Below are positions 11,301 through 23,744 of a stretch of 64,000 nt of DNA, one piece after another. The first letter of the stretch is position 1, and each line of letters starts with the position of its first letter. Under the pieces are notes generated by a model, which worked only from the letters and a program-made list of their open reading frames with translations, was not told the origin of the DNA and ran no database searches. The translations under genes and the position numbers were made by a program. The stretch is from Oreocharis arfaki (lineage: Eukaryota > Chordata > Aves > Passeriformes > Paramythiidae), in contig VZRR01009800.1 of assembly GCA_013398015.1 (NCBI GenBank), positions 62,001-126,000 on the forward strand. Direction: 5' to 3'.

Positions 11301-14300
11301 TTACTTCAACAGCCAACTATTTTTATAATCAGCTGCAAATTTTAGCTCAAAGTAACACTCTCCTGTCTTAAGCTGTTTTAACAAATTCAGGCCCTTGGTC
11401 TTGATCCAAGTGAAAATCCAGTGAAATTGGTGGAAAGGCTTGCACAGATTTCAAGGGGTTTTGGACCAGCTCCTACGAACACGCCATAATTTGTTCTTAG
11501 AAATGTGGTTATTTGTAATCTCATCCACGGATAAGCAATACTGTTTTTACAGAAGCTAATACTGCCTATTACTAATCTAAGCCAATGCTTTTCATTAAAA
11601 TGTTCTGCTTTACATTTCCTATAGCTCTGCAAATTTTTGGCCATATAAGAAAAGGTTTTCCACATCGAGTGTTTGCCTCAGGTTGATTCTTTTCAATCTA
11701 ATCAAAAGCAGTCCAGGGTTTTCTAAGAACACTCCTGGGGAAAAAGAGTGGGGGAAAGTCCAGCTTGCTAATACTAAATATCTCTCTACCCATTTTTTTT
11801 TTCCAAAACATCCCATCGCCTTTTTCCTTAGGATGAGAGACTTGATATTCGGGAGGAAGGGTGTCATTTTTCACAGCATCTTTTACACCCCAAAATTGGC
11901 TCTGATTTTCCAATGTACTATTGTTTCTTGACACGTTGTTCTAATCTCTGTCTAGAGGAGTGTAGATTTTGGGAGAGAAAGAATATTTTTTTACTTCACA
12001 CTTTGTCCATTTAACTGCCACTTTTTTTACTTTGGTCTAGGTGGATCACAGAGCTGGCAAACACTGTGATCCTCATGCTCTGCAGGGACAGCAGAGGCAA
12101 GAAAAGCCATCTTCCTAAAGAGCCTGTGAGTCCTCTGAATCCTCTTCCCTTCCCAGCATGGACTGCATGTTTTAAGAAGCACTCACTTCCCTACACTTTT
12201 GCCAAGTGTTTTTTCTACCAAAACCTGAGGCTGTCATTTCTCTGACTGCACGCATCTGCCAGAAAGCAAAATCTCTAGAGAGCTGGATTTGACATCACTA
12301 AATAATATACCTAAACCCATATTTCGATAGCAATTTGTTGTTTTCTGGATGTCAGTGGGATACCTTTTTCCATACATTTTTATGGTAACTTGGCTAGGGT
12401 TGCCTTTCCTGTATCAGATTTTCACATCAGTAGGCTTGGCCTTGAATATATGTTGTCCTTTATGATATGGCGGCTGGACAGAGAGAAAATTTTGGAAGGC
12501 ATGCAAGCTCAAACACAAGGAGATATGTCCATGTCCACCTGACATGAGCAGGAGGCACAGGGAAAACAACAAGTGGCCAAAAGATGAGATTTCACCTCAT
12601 CTCCTGAGTAAGGCAGCAGAAAAACCAGGACCCTGCACAGACACTGTGCCACAGGGCTAAGATGGAGAGGCAGGAAGTTATGGGTCTGTGTGGATCCTGG
12701 GGTCACTGCAGCTAAAGTGAATCCAGCATCTGAATTACCTTGTTGGAAACCCAGTTGTGTGTTCCTTGCACCACAGCCTCAGGAACAGCATTCAAATGCT
12801 AAGAATCACAAAGCTCCAGTGAGATTTCTGCAATTCATGTTTTTATCCTGCTGGCAAATTACCACTGAAAACCTTGAAGGAGCAGGATCTCTCTGATGCC
12901 CTGACCAGCACTCCATCTCCATAGGCTCCACATCCATCGGTGAGCCCTTGCTGAGCTGACAGCCCAAGCAGAACATTGCATTGCTGCTACTGCACCAATC
13001 CATTACTTTGCAAAGCACACAGTGAGTGTACACCTCTACATAAAGCCAAACTATTCCCTGCTGCGTGGTGCTGAATATGTCAAAAGCAGGAGAAAAAAAA
13101 AGAAAAAAAAAAGGTAAGAGAATTCCACTCCAAGTGCAAAAATGTTTACTGCTGCACAGCTCTGCACCCAACACGAGACAATTCCTCTCTCATTAAGTCG
13201 TGATGAATGATAGATATGGCCAGCGGCTAAGACTGGTTCTTAGATTAAGTGTTGTGAGAAATGCCTCTCTACCACCAGGCAGGTGAGATCATTTCTTTTT
13301 CCCATTATACCAGTTTCTTCTCTCTGTTCCTGAGTAACACAGCATGATTTGATAGTTTCTGCCTCTAAACTATTGACGTATATTTGCTTTGAGAGGGGCC
13401 TCCTAAAGCGTGAAGAATGGGCCAGAGAGCTCCTAACTACTCACAAAGAGTGTGGCTGTTAGGCTGGAGCCTTTGTAGTGCTTAACTCTTTGCCAGGTGT
13501 CATAGAATTAGGGGACTCCAACTGGTCTTGTGGGATTTTCTTCAGGAGAAGTGAGAAGGCAGCTTTCCCGCATTCTCATTCCATCAGCTGCAGCCTCTCT
13601 CAAGCTCTAGATGCTCTTTATCTGCCTCTACCTCTTCAGAGTTTGTACTTGCACATTCCCAGGTGAAAAACCACCTGCAGCAGTACTGCAAAGTGTCCTT
13701 CAGAGAGGACAGCAACAGCTTCTTCATTGAAGGAGCCACTTGGGAGGGTTTGGTGGACTGATGCTAAGGAGAACAGGATTTTTTTCTGCTGCTGTTCCCA
13801 GCTGACTTTGACCACGAGCAAACTGCTCCTTCCCCGTACTTCTCTCGGTCAATGCCTTGTTCATGGGGCCCTGACTCTGCAGATTTCCCCAAATATCAAG
13901 TTTCTGTGTGCAATATTAAGCAGAGCTATGTGTTTTTGGAGGATTGAGGCCTGAAGACTGCAAGGGAATGTCTTTGCAATTAACCAGATGAGGTCTAGGG
14001 AGGAAGCCACAGTGCTGATCCCCTAACCACCAGCGCTTGTCCCCTTCCTTGCTGGTGGTGTCCAACCAGACCTTAACAGTCACAGGCACTAAGAATTCAA
14101 ACTTTTCCATTCTCAGCTGGAAAACAAAAGGGCGAATCTCATGTGCACTTTACTAACAAGCAGAATTTTTATTTGTATTTTACGTTGAGACAAGGAAAGA
14201 GAGACAGATATGCAAAACTCTGTTTGTAAACCCTGGATGCTTGACCTGGACACGTTAGTATGGATTGCTCGTGAGTGACAAAACAGTTGGAGGTGAAAGG

Positions 14301-14911
14301 GCAAGTTCTAAACCTTGCATTATTTGAAGAAAACAACAATTCAATTAAAAAATACCTTGCAATCCCTTGGAGAGGAATGTGAGTTGCAGAAGTTTGGTCT
14401 GGATCTCAAACTCCCCAAGGGTTCCAGGATATTTATTCCTGTTGAGAATTTTGGCTTGGATTGTTGGCGGGAAGAGTCAGCCATGAATTTTGGATCTAAC
14501 TTCAGACTATACTATCATAAGTTCCAAAGAACTGGATGTTCTCATCTAGGAATTCATTTTTTTTCTTTAAAAAGTGATTCACTCAGCATGACTAAGGGCA
14601 TGTCTACATGGATGGACGAACAACTCCTTCCCACTCATCCCACCAGCCAGCTCTTCTCCGGGGGTCATATATGGCCATCCTGGCATGGTGCTGCATGTGG
14701 GTTAGTAGCAGTGCTATCAAACAGACAGATGCCTCACAGTAAATGCCATGAAGTGAAGGACAGCATTTGCCTCCTTTTAGATCTGACCTTAATATTCAGA
14801 AAATAGAGAATTTTCTTCTACGTATTTAATAACAACTAAAAAAATTAATCTGAAATATATGTGTGTATGCAGACATGCCCTCAGATACATACAATCCCTT
14901 TGATGCACCTT
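8391..14911. other. Long non-coding stretch without recognised features
   Basis: No gene, RNA gene or identifiable transposon is seen across about 6.5 kb. The longest open frame (14315-14806, 163 codons, plus) has no recognisable domain, signal peptide or neighbouring exon structure. An A-rich tract lies at about 13091-13112. The region reads as ordinary intergenic or intronic DNA. Confidence 0.55.
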
Positions 14912-14992
14912 TTGACTCTGATCCTATAAAATTTCTGTCCATTTGAATGGAATCCTACATGCACATGCTTTGCTGGATCAGGGCCGCTGCCA
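14912..14992. repeat. Ancient amniote interspersed repeat fragment (copy 3)
   Basis: The phrases CTGATCCTATAAAATTTC, GTCCATTTGAATGGAATCCT and GCTTTGCTGGATCAGGGCC match the remembered old amniote repeat pattern of CTGATCCTGCAAA, CCATTGACTTCAATGGGA and TTTGCTGGATCAGGGCC. Divergence is high but three blocks occur in the expected order. Confidence 0.55.
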
Positions 14993-16971
14993 GGAGAACG
15001 GAAAATATTTCCTACATTATTCTAATTGCACTGCAAAAGGGATTGTAATTAATATCTGCATTGTGTTCCAGCATATTCCACCTGCAGTACACACAAAGCT
15101 GGAGTATAAGTGCCTATATGCTTTTTTTTTTCAGAGTGCTTTACCTATTAGAAGTTTAGTAAGTCTCTCGTTAACACCAGAAAGGTCAGATATAAAGAGG
15201 TGGAAGGTAAATACAGAAGACAGCACTGCCCATACCTGGAGCTCCACAGTTTCAAATAGAAACATTTCAATTTAAGGGTAGAGGACCCATCACCTAAGAA
15301 AAAAGAGATCTTGGAAAGAAACACATAAAGCTCTTATCTCCATCTCTAATTCCAGTGTGCACCAGGTGGACCAGAAGTGGTGACTGAGTGTCCTAAAGCA
15401 AACAGCAAAAGTCTCTGTGACTTGAAATAAAGCCACTGCATTCTCCTAGCCAGACATTTTGAACATATTTCATCTCCCAAAGCAATACTTGTGAATCCTA
15501 CCAGAAGACCACATATTAAGGCACAGGCACATGAACCACATTTAGTTATTTACAAAAGGATCTAGATAGCTTAAATCCTGCTTCAAATGAGACCTAAACA
15601 CTTGAAAGCCATCAAAAGTCCCAAACAGGCTGTGTACACACCAAGACTGTCTTGCCCTGGAGCTGTCTGAGTGCACTAAGCCTCAAAGCTTGCTGGCTGC
15701 ACAGGTGTGGTCACCAACCATCACCAGACATTCTTGATTTAATACATGATGGCTGTCTCTTATTTTGCTAGAGGTACAAAGATGTGACCAGGGCTGCAGC
15801 AAAGATGATGGTACAGGGTGGTGGGTTCTCTCTGCCAGTGTTCATGGCGATAATTTTTCTAGCAAGGACTAAGTAAAGACTGGGGAAAGGAGTGACTGGA
15901 GGTCAAAGGGAAAGACCTGGGCTTCTGGTCCTTGCTACAGACCTTTCCACTGTTCCTCCCTTGATGAGTTAAGGAAAATGACACAGGATTGCCAGGAAGC
16001 CGGGCCTGGAGCCCAGTTTTGATTTCCTCCAGCTCAGAGCCCTTACAGTTAGGCTAAAGTTAGATTTTCCTTCCCCTCAGGCCAGCCCTGTAAGCCTGCC
16101 AGCCCTGGCTGTTCTGCAGCCCCAGGAGAGCAGAGAAGGCAGAGATTGTCCCAGCACTGTTGGGTGCTGATTGGGGTGGACAAAAGGGGTCCATGCCCCT
16201 TCTGCTGAGCACGACTTAGAGCCCAGGATCTTCCTCCAGGCTGGATGTGTTACTGCTGGGTAGTGGCACCCAGGGCTTAGATCTCTTAGAAGACTTGGGC
16301 AAAATCACCTCCATTCTTCCCCAGGATGAAGCACCTATGATTCCAATGAAACAGCATAATAAACATCAAGCAGTGAAGCTTGGCCAGTGGCTTTCCACTC
16401 TCATATCAATGCTCATGGACAGGAGAAGCCCATCAGGCTCACGTGTGCTCTTCATGCAAGAACAGCAGAGGGAACAGACGTGGCGTGAGGGCAGAGCTGC
16501 CCACATCAGGGAAGGGGTCATCCCAGATTGGGCTTGTCTCTGCTCTCACTCAAAATCAGCGAGCAGAGCCCCTGACTCCCAGATTCTCGGCGCCCCTGAA
16601 CACCACGGGGAATTCAGTTTTCCCCTTTAATTCCCAAACAGGGCAATAGTGTATGCCAGGTGACGTGAAAGGACCAAAGCTGTCAGAACTCAGCCTAAAA
16701 CTGGGCAATCTCAATGGTAATTATGGATCATCAAGCAACTTCACAGTGAGAAAACACCAGGTCCTAATGGGCTTCTCAGCAAAGAAATTTTATCTGCTGG
16801 ATTCAGCATGTGGAGGTTCAATTTATTTTGAACAGAAAAATGCCCATGTTCCTTTCCTAGAAGCCAAATAATGCAAAAGTCTAGCAGAATACCAAGAAAA
16901 AAGAAAGATTATCCATGGATGGTGTTATCCCAAACAAAATGAGATTTTTTCCTGGAAAAGAATACTTAGCT
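14993..16971. other. Unannotated non-coding stretch
   Basis: No gene or element is recognised. Short overlapping open frames near 16247-16871 carry no family motif. Confidence 0.55.
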
Positions 16972-16997
16972 GGATATACCACTAGGATATACCACTG
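16972..16997. repeat. 13-bp tandem duplication
   Basis: GGATATACCACTA (16972-16984) is followed at once by GGATATACCACTG (16985-16997). It is a small replication-slippage duplication with one mismatch. Confidence 0.9.
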
Positions 16998-17270
16998 GTA
17001 TAGTAACAATGGGATTTTTAGATTTGTTTTCATGAGCTGTTCTAAAGGTTTTCTGGCCTTAAAAATGAATGAAACTTGTTCTCAGGTTCTACAGCCATTG
17101 AAAGTTCAACGGTCTTACAAAAACCAGGTAAATTTTAGTTGATTGTGTTTAGATTTTAGGTGTCTGCCAGTGAAAAGAAACATTTGAAAACATTGGTCTT
17201 GCATTGAAGCAAACCTCAGTGCATTCCTACATTGGAAGATCATTATTTGTGCTGGGTGGGCAGGTAATAC

Positions 17271-17290
17271 ATAATAATAATAATAATAAT
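17271..17290. repeat. (ATA)n microsatellite
   Basis: About seven ATA units form a 20-bp perfect trinucleotide tract. Confidence 0.95.
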
Positions 17291-17379
17291 TTCCATTCTA
17301 AATTGTAGCATATGCAAACATTTCCACATTTCCCGCAGACCAGTATTTAAGAGATATTTTTGAGTATTTCATTTAAGAA

Positions 17380-17600
17380 AATACATTGTGAATTGTTTCA
17401 AAACAAAACTGCTATTTATAAATTTATTCGGTTCCTTTCACGTTATTTTGTGACAACTCATTAGTTGCCGTGGTTTATACCTGTCATATAATGGGGTCAC
17501 AGCAGCATTATCAAAGTGCGTATTTTTGTTCTTAGAGCCCGAGAAGCAGTTGTGATTTAATATTGATTGAGGCATTCTATTTAGCAGCCCATCCTCTCAG
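17380..17600. promoter_or_regulatory. Candidate conserved non-coding element
   Basis: A non-repetitive AT-rich block with TTTATAAATTTATT, GTGACAACTCATTAGTTGCC and TAATATTGATTGAGG, plus isolated CpGs retained in an otherwise CpG-poor setting (for example TTCGG, CACGTTA, TGCCGTGG, GCCCGAG). This texture resembles long conserved vertebrate enhancers. It is inference; no alignment was possible. Confidence 0.22.
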
Positions 17601-18879
17601 AGTCGTAATGAAATAGCTTTGTGCTTCGAACAAGGAGAAAAGATGAGATTTCTGTGTACTCTCAGAATACTGACTGTTTTCAGTTTCTTGGAAGAGATTC
17701 TGAGTATCACAATAAGTGAAAAGGCATGTTTTTCTTAACCAATTGAAGTGCATAAATTGTGCTTCTCTCTCCTGAGTTTTCTGGTGGAGCCTTTCTGTTT
17801 TCCCCATTGAGCGTGACCAGGACAGTCTAAGCATGGGACACGGCTCACCCCCAGTGCAAAGAAAGACAAAAAATACTCAGGGTATGCCCCTGGGGGTGCC
17901 AGGCTCCACGCTGTAGGCATGGCTGGATTTTGCTATGGTTCTGCCCAACAACCTCACCACTGCCATCCAGCCAGCCCTGTTTCGACCATTTTGTAGAGAA
18001 ATTCAGAAAAACACCCTTGTGGGGAGTTTCTGGAGATTTCTGGACATCCAGACCGTTTAGCTGATGCTCACCCTTCAATTACCAGGTCAAATGAAACCCT
18101 CATCTCCTCAAATCCTTCCTTTAATTCAAGGTTCATTCCTGTTTCACATGTTAACTCTGACTTTATATTTTTGGGAGGGGTAGAATTCCACCATTGAACT
18201 GAAATCCATCAAAGTCACTTCTCTGAGGCAATCAAACTGGTTTGAAACCTGGACAACCATTTACTTGAGTGTGAGAGATGAGATGCAGAACTTGGGCTTG
18301 GCCAACATCTGGGTGATTATTTTGGAGCTGATTAGCTCTGTTTAAACTGACTCCAGCTCTGATCCTCCCAAAGGCTCAGCATCCTGGAGTCCATGATTCT
18401 GCTTTGATTCTGCCTTAATTCACACAGATCTTCGAGGAACATTAACTCAAATAATATCATCACTGTTCCCATACAGGCCACGATCAAAGAGATAGGGATT
18501 TTGTGGACCCTTAACCTAACCCAGTAGGTTTCTGTATTATGCTGTAAGCTGCATGCATAAAAACATGCACAGAGAACACAAAAAGTATACTGGTATTGAG
18601 AAAATACAGCATTTTCAGGATTCACACTTCCCCCTTTCCCATTAAAAGGAAAAAAAAAATAGGAACCAAAAGGGAAAAAAGGAAAAGGAATTGGCAGCAA
18701 AACGAAAATCAAGATTAAGTGTTTATCTTCAGAATGCATATGGTTTAGGTAGCTCCAATGTGACCTTCTACTCAGGTCTGACCTATGAAGAACAGAGCTA
18801 AATTATGTATAATGGTTTTGTGATGAAATGCAATGCCAATTATAGGAGTGAGATGAGGCCATAAACACACTGCACATAA
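17601..18879. other. Unannotated non-coding stretch
   Basis: No gene is seen. The minus-strand open frame 18332-18739 (135 codons) has hydrophobic stretches but no recognisable family and crosses A/T-rich low-complexity DNA, so I treat it as chance. Confidence 0.5.
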
Positions 18880-18950
18880 AAATCAGAGAAGGAACTTAAA
18901 TCCCAGTCCCAGAACCAAAAGATTAGTGCTCTAACCACTGACTGTAGTCA
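18880..18950 (-). repeat. MIR/CORE-SINE-like tRNA-derived fragment
   Basis: On the plus strand GGAACTTAAATCCCAG is followed by CCCAGAACC and TTAGTGCTCTAACCACTGAC. This is the antisense of the tRNA-like head of MIR-type SINEs, in which GAACCCAGG-like and GTGCTCTAACCACTAGAC-like blocks occur in this order. The element is therefore on the minus strand and covers only the head. Confidence 0.65.
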
Positions 18951-19129
18951 AAGCTTCCTTCTGGAAATGAAGGTTACATTTCTTCTTGTATCCCTGCTGT
19001 GTGGTCAGGAGAGTAATTTAAATGCTTTCAATAATATGGAGGTTAGAGTTTTCATCCTTTTTCTTTAGGAGGTCTTCTACTTTCAGTGCAATATTTTTCA
19101 ATCAAAATTCAGGCAATTTACTTGTAAGG

Positions 19130-19310
19130 CTAAAAATGGATAATGACTTTTCGGTCAATTGCTTTTGACTGTCAATATGAAGCCTGCATTACCATTCCAC
19201 AATATCATTAAACAATCAATAGCAATTAGTGTCTAGTCAAGCCTGGTGTTTTAATCATTTAAATCAAAATGCCCATAATTGTTATTGTATGTAAATATTT
19301 GAAGATGTTT
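19130..19310. promoter_or_regulatory. Candidate conserved non-coding element
   Basis: An AT-rich, non-repetitive segment with clustered homeodomain-like cores (ATCATTAAACAATCAATAGC, CAATTAGTG, TTTTAATCATTTAAAT, ATAATTGTTATTG). ATTGTT is a SOX-like core. This is inference from motif texture only. Confidence 0.2.
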
Positions 19311-20093
19311 ATAGTGGAGATGAATTTTACCCATCTTGCCAAGAGAACTAGATTTAGAGAGAGCAAAGGCAGGCTTTAAGCTGCATTTCTCCTCTAGCTA
19401 AAACTGGGGCAAAATGATTTGGGACCTTTCCATATCTTGGGCCTATCAAGGGCCATGTAAGTTTGTTGGTGAGTGACCACAGTGTGCTGGGGCTGTCAGA
19501 GCCTTGCTTTGTTCAATTTCACAGAGGCTCAGGAAACCCAGAGACTGCACAGTGCATTCAAGCCATGGGTTGAATTTATTCTCCACATCAGATTAGGACA
19601 GGCTTTTTGTGCTCAGAAGAGCCCCTGGCTCACAGAAGTCATTGTGGACTATTTTGGGCTAAAATATCTCCAGGGCACCACACAAGGAACTGGAACTCAG
19701 GGCACTGGATCTGGGGTACTCGGTATCTCAGCTCACACAGGGGTATTTTCTGTAATCATTCCCCAGAACATGTGACAGCATTTCACATTTAGGGACATTT
19801 TGCTGATGGTGCTTTGTGCCTGTAGCAATGATTCCTGAGCAAATGACAGAGCAGCTCTCTCCACTGCTGGCTTTACCCAGAGTTGTCTCAGCTGAGCACA
19901 AGGAGTTACATCCAGGGCTGCTATAAAACTCACTGAAATCGGGCAGAAAATGAATTTGTCCTATTGTCCTATTTCCAAGTAACAGCATGTGAATTGCTTT
20001 TTAATGGGGTGGGCTAAAGCCTCACAAACCACAGTTGCAGGGGTCAGCTATGTGTTCCCCAACCCACCACATCTGTATTTATAAATCCACACT
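19311..20093. other. Unannotated non-coding stretch
   Basis: No gene or repeat is recognised. The several overlapping short frames at 19473-19988 on both strands look like chance. Confidence 0.55.
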
Positions 20094-20530
20094 TATTTGA
20101 ACACTTCCAGGAATGGTGACTCCACCACTTCCCTGAGCAGTCTGTTCTAACGCTTTGCAACTTTGCAGCAAAGAAATTTCTTCTAATATGCAATTTAAAC
20201 CTCCCCTGCACAACTTGAGGCTGTTCTCTTTCACCTTATTGCTTGTTGCTTTGGAGAAGAGACTGATCCCCACCTGGCTACAGCCTCATTCCAGGGAGTT
20301 GTAGAGTGATAAGGTCCCACCTGAGCCTACTCCAAGCTAAACAACTGCAGCTCCCTCAGCTGCTCCTCATCAGACTTGTGCTCCAGACCCTTCTCCAGCT
20401 CCATTGCCATTCTCTGGACTCACTCCAGCACCTCAAGGTCTTTGCTGTCATGAATGGCCCAAAAATATGAGTAACTAGTTCACCTGGCCTGACCCATCAC
20501 TCATTGTCCTACACAGAGCAGCTCCCAGTG
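20094..20530 (-). mobile_element. CR1 LINE fragment, internal 3' region
   Basis: The plus strand reads the antisense of CR1: GAACACTTCCAGGAATGG, GACTCCACCACTTCCCTGAG, AATTTCTTCTAATATGCAAT, AACTTGAGGCTGTTCTCTTT, GAGAAGAGACTGATCCCCAC, GTTGTAGAGTGATAAGGTC, GCTAAACAACTGCAGCTCCC, GTGCTCCAGACCCTTCTCCA and CACTCCAGCACCTCAAGGTC. The order is that of the CR1 3' region on the minus strand. The terminal block with the GGTTTGGGTTGG pattern is absent at the left edge, so the copy has lost its 3' end. The right edge is uncertain. No coding capacity remains. Confidence 0.93.
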
Positions 20531-22032
20531 CCTGTAGGAGCAATTTTCCATAGTCAGGCACCATTCAAGCTCCTGGGTCCCATTTTGGAATCCATAAGGG
20601 AAACAACAGCAGGAGAAGGTGTTTGGAGTTGCATCATTAATAGTTTCAGATGATTAAAAAGTCATCAGAAGAGTGTTAGCTGGATAAAGAGAAGTTTGGA
20701 AGAAAGATACATGAGTCATAATGTTCATGATTTGGGTGTAACAGGACACATTAACAAGTGCAGTGGTGACTTACACCCAAACACTTTCAGGAAACACAGA
20801 ATGGTCTTTGAATGCTGCTGCAAACTAGCATGACCATTCTAATGTAATCATTAGAAGGCCAAAGAGATAAGTAAGAAAATCAGGAAACACAACAGAGAAC
20901 AACACAGGAAAAGCATGGATCATCCAAGCCTATTGCTGGAGCTGCCATGCAGCCAGAGCCGTTCCATGAAGGTGAACCAGGCTGCTACCACAGGCAGCAC
21001 ATTAATTTTCCAGTTAATACAAGGAACAGAGATTACCAGAGTGCTGCAGTAACATTAAAAACAACCCCATGTCATGCAGATCAGCTCAGAATATGGAAAT
21101 ACAGAATCTGTTTTCTTTGGATTCAGGTCCCGGAAGCCTAAATATTTTAAACCTGCTTCTTGGCATTCTAAGCCACCACTGGCAGTTTATTGTCCTGGTA
21201 ACTAATCCAGGCTTCAGCCTGGGAAACCTTGCATGCTTAACAATAGGCTCAGGTAGTCCCAATTAAGTCCATGTGTTCAGGGGGCGAAGTCCTTGCAGGA
21301 TCAGGGCCTTAGACCTTCTGGACTCTTTGTCTGTGTCAGAGCTCTGCCTCAAACAAAGAACAGGAGGTTCTTTGTTCTTACCTGGGTAAGTGGTGAGGCA
21401 AAGTCCAGAAAACGATTTGCACACATGTCCACAACAGTAAAGTGTTTAACTCCATCGTGGAGCAGAGGCAGAAGGACATTTTGTGTCTGGCATTTCAGTT
21501 CAGTGGAGCCTCCGTGGCTCAGATGTTCCTAATGTCACAGGGACACTTTCTAGGAGGACCCTCTGTTGCAATCTGAGTGTCCCACTGTTAGACACAGCAT
21601 TGTTGCGAGTAATTTAGTCCTGGCTGCCTGAGAAGCCCAGTTTTGTTGTTCTGGGATGTCTGAAAAAAATATTCCCTGTATAGTATGTATACAGTGACTA
21701 CTCAGAAGCATAAAATTGCTGACCAGAAGGGAATCTCTGCACAATTGGGATTCCCAGTTCCCCCATTACACACAATTTCTCCTGGCTTTGATAGCTCATG
21801 AACAATCAGGTTTTAAATGTTACTTTCTTCAGATTATTTTCTTGTGTAAACCATCAAACTGCAGCCTGAAATAGGTTCAGCAGAACCGATGCAAAATATC
21901 AAAGCCAGCCTCCTACACTGCCAAAGTGTTAAGAGCAGAGCCTGCCTTCAGAATCTGAGCCCAATTTCCAAAATACCACACCAAAGGAAGATGCAGCACC
22001 AGCATACAATCCCCCCAAACAGAGAGGTTCAG
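20531..22032. other. Unannotated non-coding stretch
   Basis: No gene, RNA or recognised repeat is seen over about 1.5 kb. Confidence 0.55.
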
Positions 22033-22076
22033 AAAAAAAAAAAAAACACAACAAAAAAAAAACACAACAAAAAAAC
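22033..22076. repeat. A-rich tract with CACAAC interruptions
   Basis: Three A runs are separated by two CACAAC units, giving a period near 16 bp. Possibly a decayed poly-A or simple-repeat expansion. Confidence 0.85.
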
Positions 22077-22620
22077 CAGAAAAAGCCGTTTTGCATTTCA
22101 ATAACAACAGGTTGTGTGTTCAAAACACCTCTCAGAAACTTCACACAGCTGCAATTAGGAACTTTATTCCTTGAATATCATAATTATATTATGTTTGATG
22201 CCTAAACTAATAGCAGCATTCCTGAGATTCCTGAACCAAAGAGAAAAGACCTGGTTAAAATTTTCCACCTCCCAGTGTTGCTAACCCTTTTGCCACTTTA
22301 TTTTTGCTCCCTCCTTCTCCATTCCTCTCCTTCTATTCCTCTGTAGCATGTGCAGTATCTCTTTACCATTTTGGCATCTGGGGGTGTCAGAAATGAACCT
22401 CAAAGTCTGCTGAACATCTCCCAGAATTAGTTTCCTAATAGACGTTTCAGCCAAAATTTTTCATCTGGTTCCAGTAAGCATCCAGTTTTTTTAAAAGAGA
22501 AGCCAGCAGTTCTGGACGATCGGTTCTCAAAGCTAAAGGCTCTCCAATAACATACCAGCAGAGGAAGAATTTTAATAGAACCCACAGGAATTTAGAAACT
22601 ACATTTTTTTGCTTACATCC

Positions 22621-22647
22621 TTTTTTTNTTTTTTTTTTTTTTTTCCT

Positions 22648-22691
<44 letters not shown>
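22621..22691. repeat. Long poly-T tract with ambiguous base
   Basis: Almost pure T for about 70 bp, broken by CCTCTC near 22645-22650 and an N at 22628. On the minus strand this is a poly-A, so it could be the tail of a retroposed sequence to its left, but no target-site duplication or body was recognised. The length of the homopolymer is unreliable in a draft assembly. Confidence 0.85.
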
Positions 22692-22692
<1 letters not shown>

Positions 22693-23744
22693 ACAGGTTT
22701 TCCCTTTTGGTGAACTCAAGCAACAGGCAATTTCCATTCATCTCTTGAGTTCAGCTATTCAGACTAATGGCCCAGATGCACACACATTGTTTGATTTTTC
22801 AGTGAAGTCACCACCCAGTTTCAAGGCTATCCATAGGATTCCAGCAGAGCTACCACAGTAAATTTTGGGACACCCTACCTTAAAAACCAGTAGTGCAGCA
22901 GGACTGACATGTGCAGCCACAACCAATTTCCTAGGTCACTCCATCGAAAGGCTTTGTCATTCCTACAAGTAAACTGCTCCCATGCAGGGTGATGTCAGGA
23001 CCCCTACAGGAGCTGCTTTCACAGAAAACCGAGAGCAGGAGGAGATGGGANGAAAGATTTTCAACAATTTTCTAATATAAAACAGCTCTGCAAAACGAGA
23101 AAAGTGGCTGTGGGAAGCAGTCAGAAATCTGCTCTTTATCCCATCTCAGCACTGCTAAATGGTGAGAAACTTGGCAGAGGGCCCACACTTTTACTTATCT
23201 TCTAAGTCTAAAATCATGCTGCTTTTATTCCCCCTTCTTATTTCTGTGCTAGGCGTTGTGCATAGAAGGGAAAACACTGCTTTAGGTTTGAATTCAGCAG
23301 CAGAGACTGTGGCATTTGGGTATTTTATTCTATCAAAATGAGCTTTTCTTCCAAGGTGAAGTGTACAATGTAACATTACTTAATTGCCCACACTGCTTGG
23401 TGGATGCTGACATGTATTGTGGAAATGTTAACTGTTTTACATTTCAATGCATTCCCTCTCCCAGCCCTGCTACTCCGCTGCTTTGCTGGGATGAATCTGG
23501 CCAGCTGCCAGATAGGAAGCTTATTTTTCACTGGTGATCATAACTCTGGCTGGTTGTAGCAAATAACGTAACTGGCGGTGTTAGGAGGTTTACACAGGAA
23601 GCCCTGCTGTGCTGCCTTAATTGGGATCACTCTGCTAGCGACGGAGTAAAAAGGCATTAAGTTAAGATAAATGAACTGCTTATTGGAAACCAGGAACGTC
23701 TCTCTGCATCAAGTTCACAGATAGGGAAAGCGAATGCCGCTCGT
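22692..23744. other. Unannotated non-coding stretch
   Basis: No gene is seen. It contains an N at 23051. The part 23540-23700 retains several CpGs and a run of unique sequence leading into a GC-rich patch. Confidence 0.5.

Noticed and set aside
14315..14806. 163-codon open frame on the plus strand
   Set aside because: No domain, no splice context and no promoter signal; consistent with chance in a window of this size.
18332..18739. Minus-strand 135-codon frame with hydrophobic stretches, considered as a membrane protein
   Set aside because: The hydrophobic and phenylalanine-rich part comes from an A-rich run on the plus strand; no family resemblance.
22447..22737. Minus-strand open frame of 96 codons rich in lysine
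   Set aside because: It is the translation of the poly-T tract and contains an ambiguous base; it is low-complexity, not a gene.
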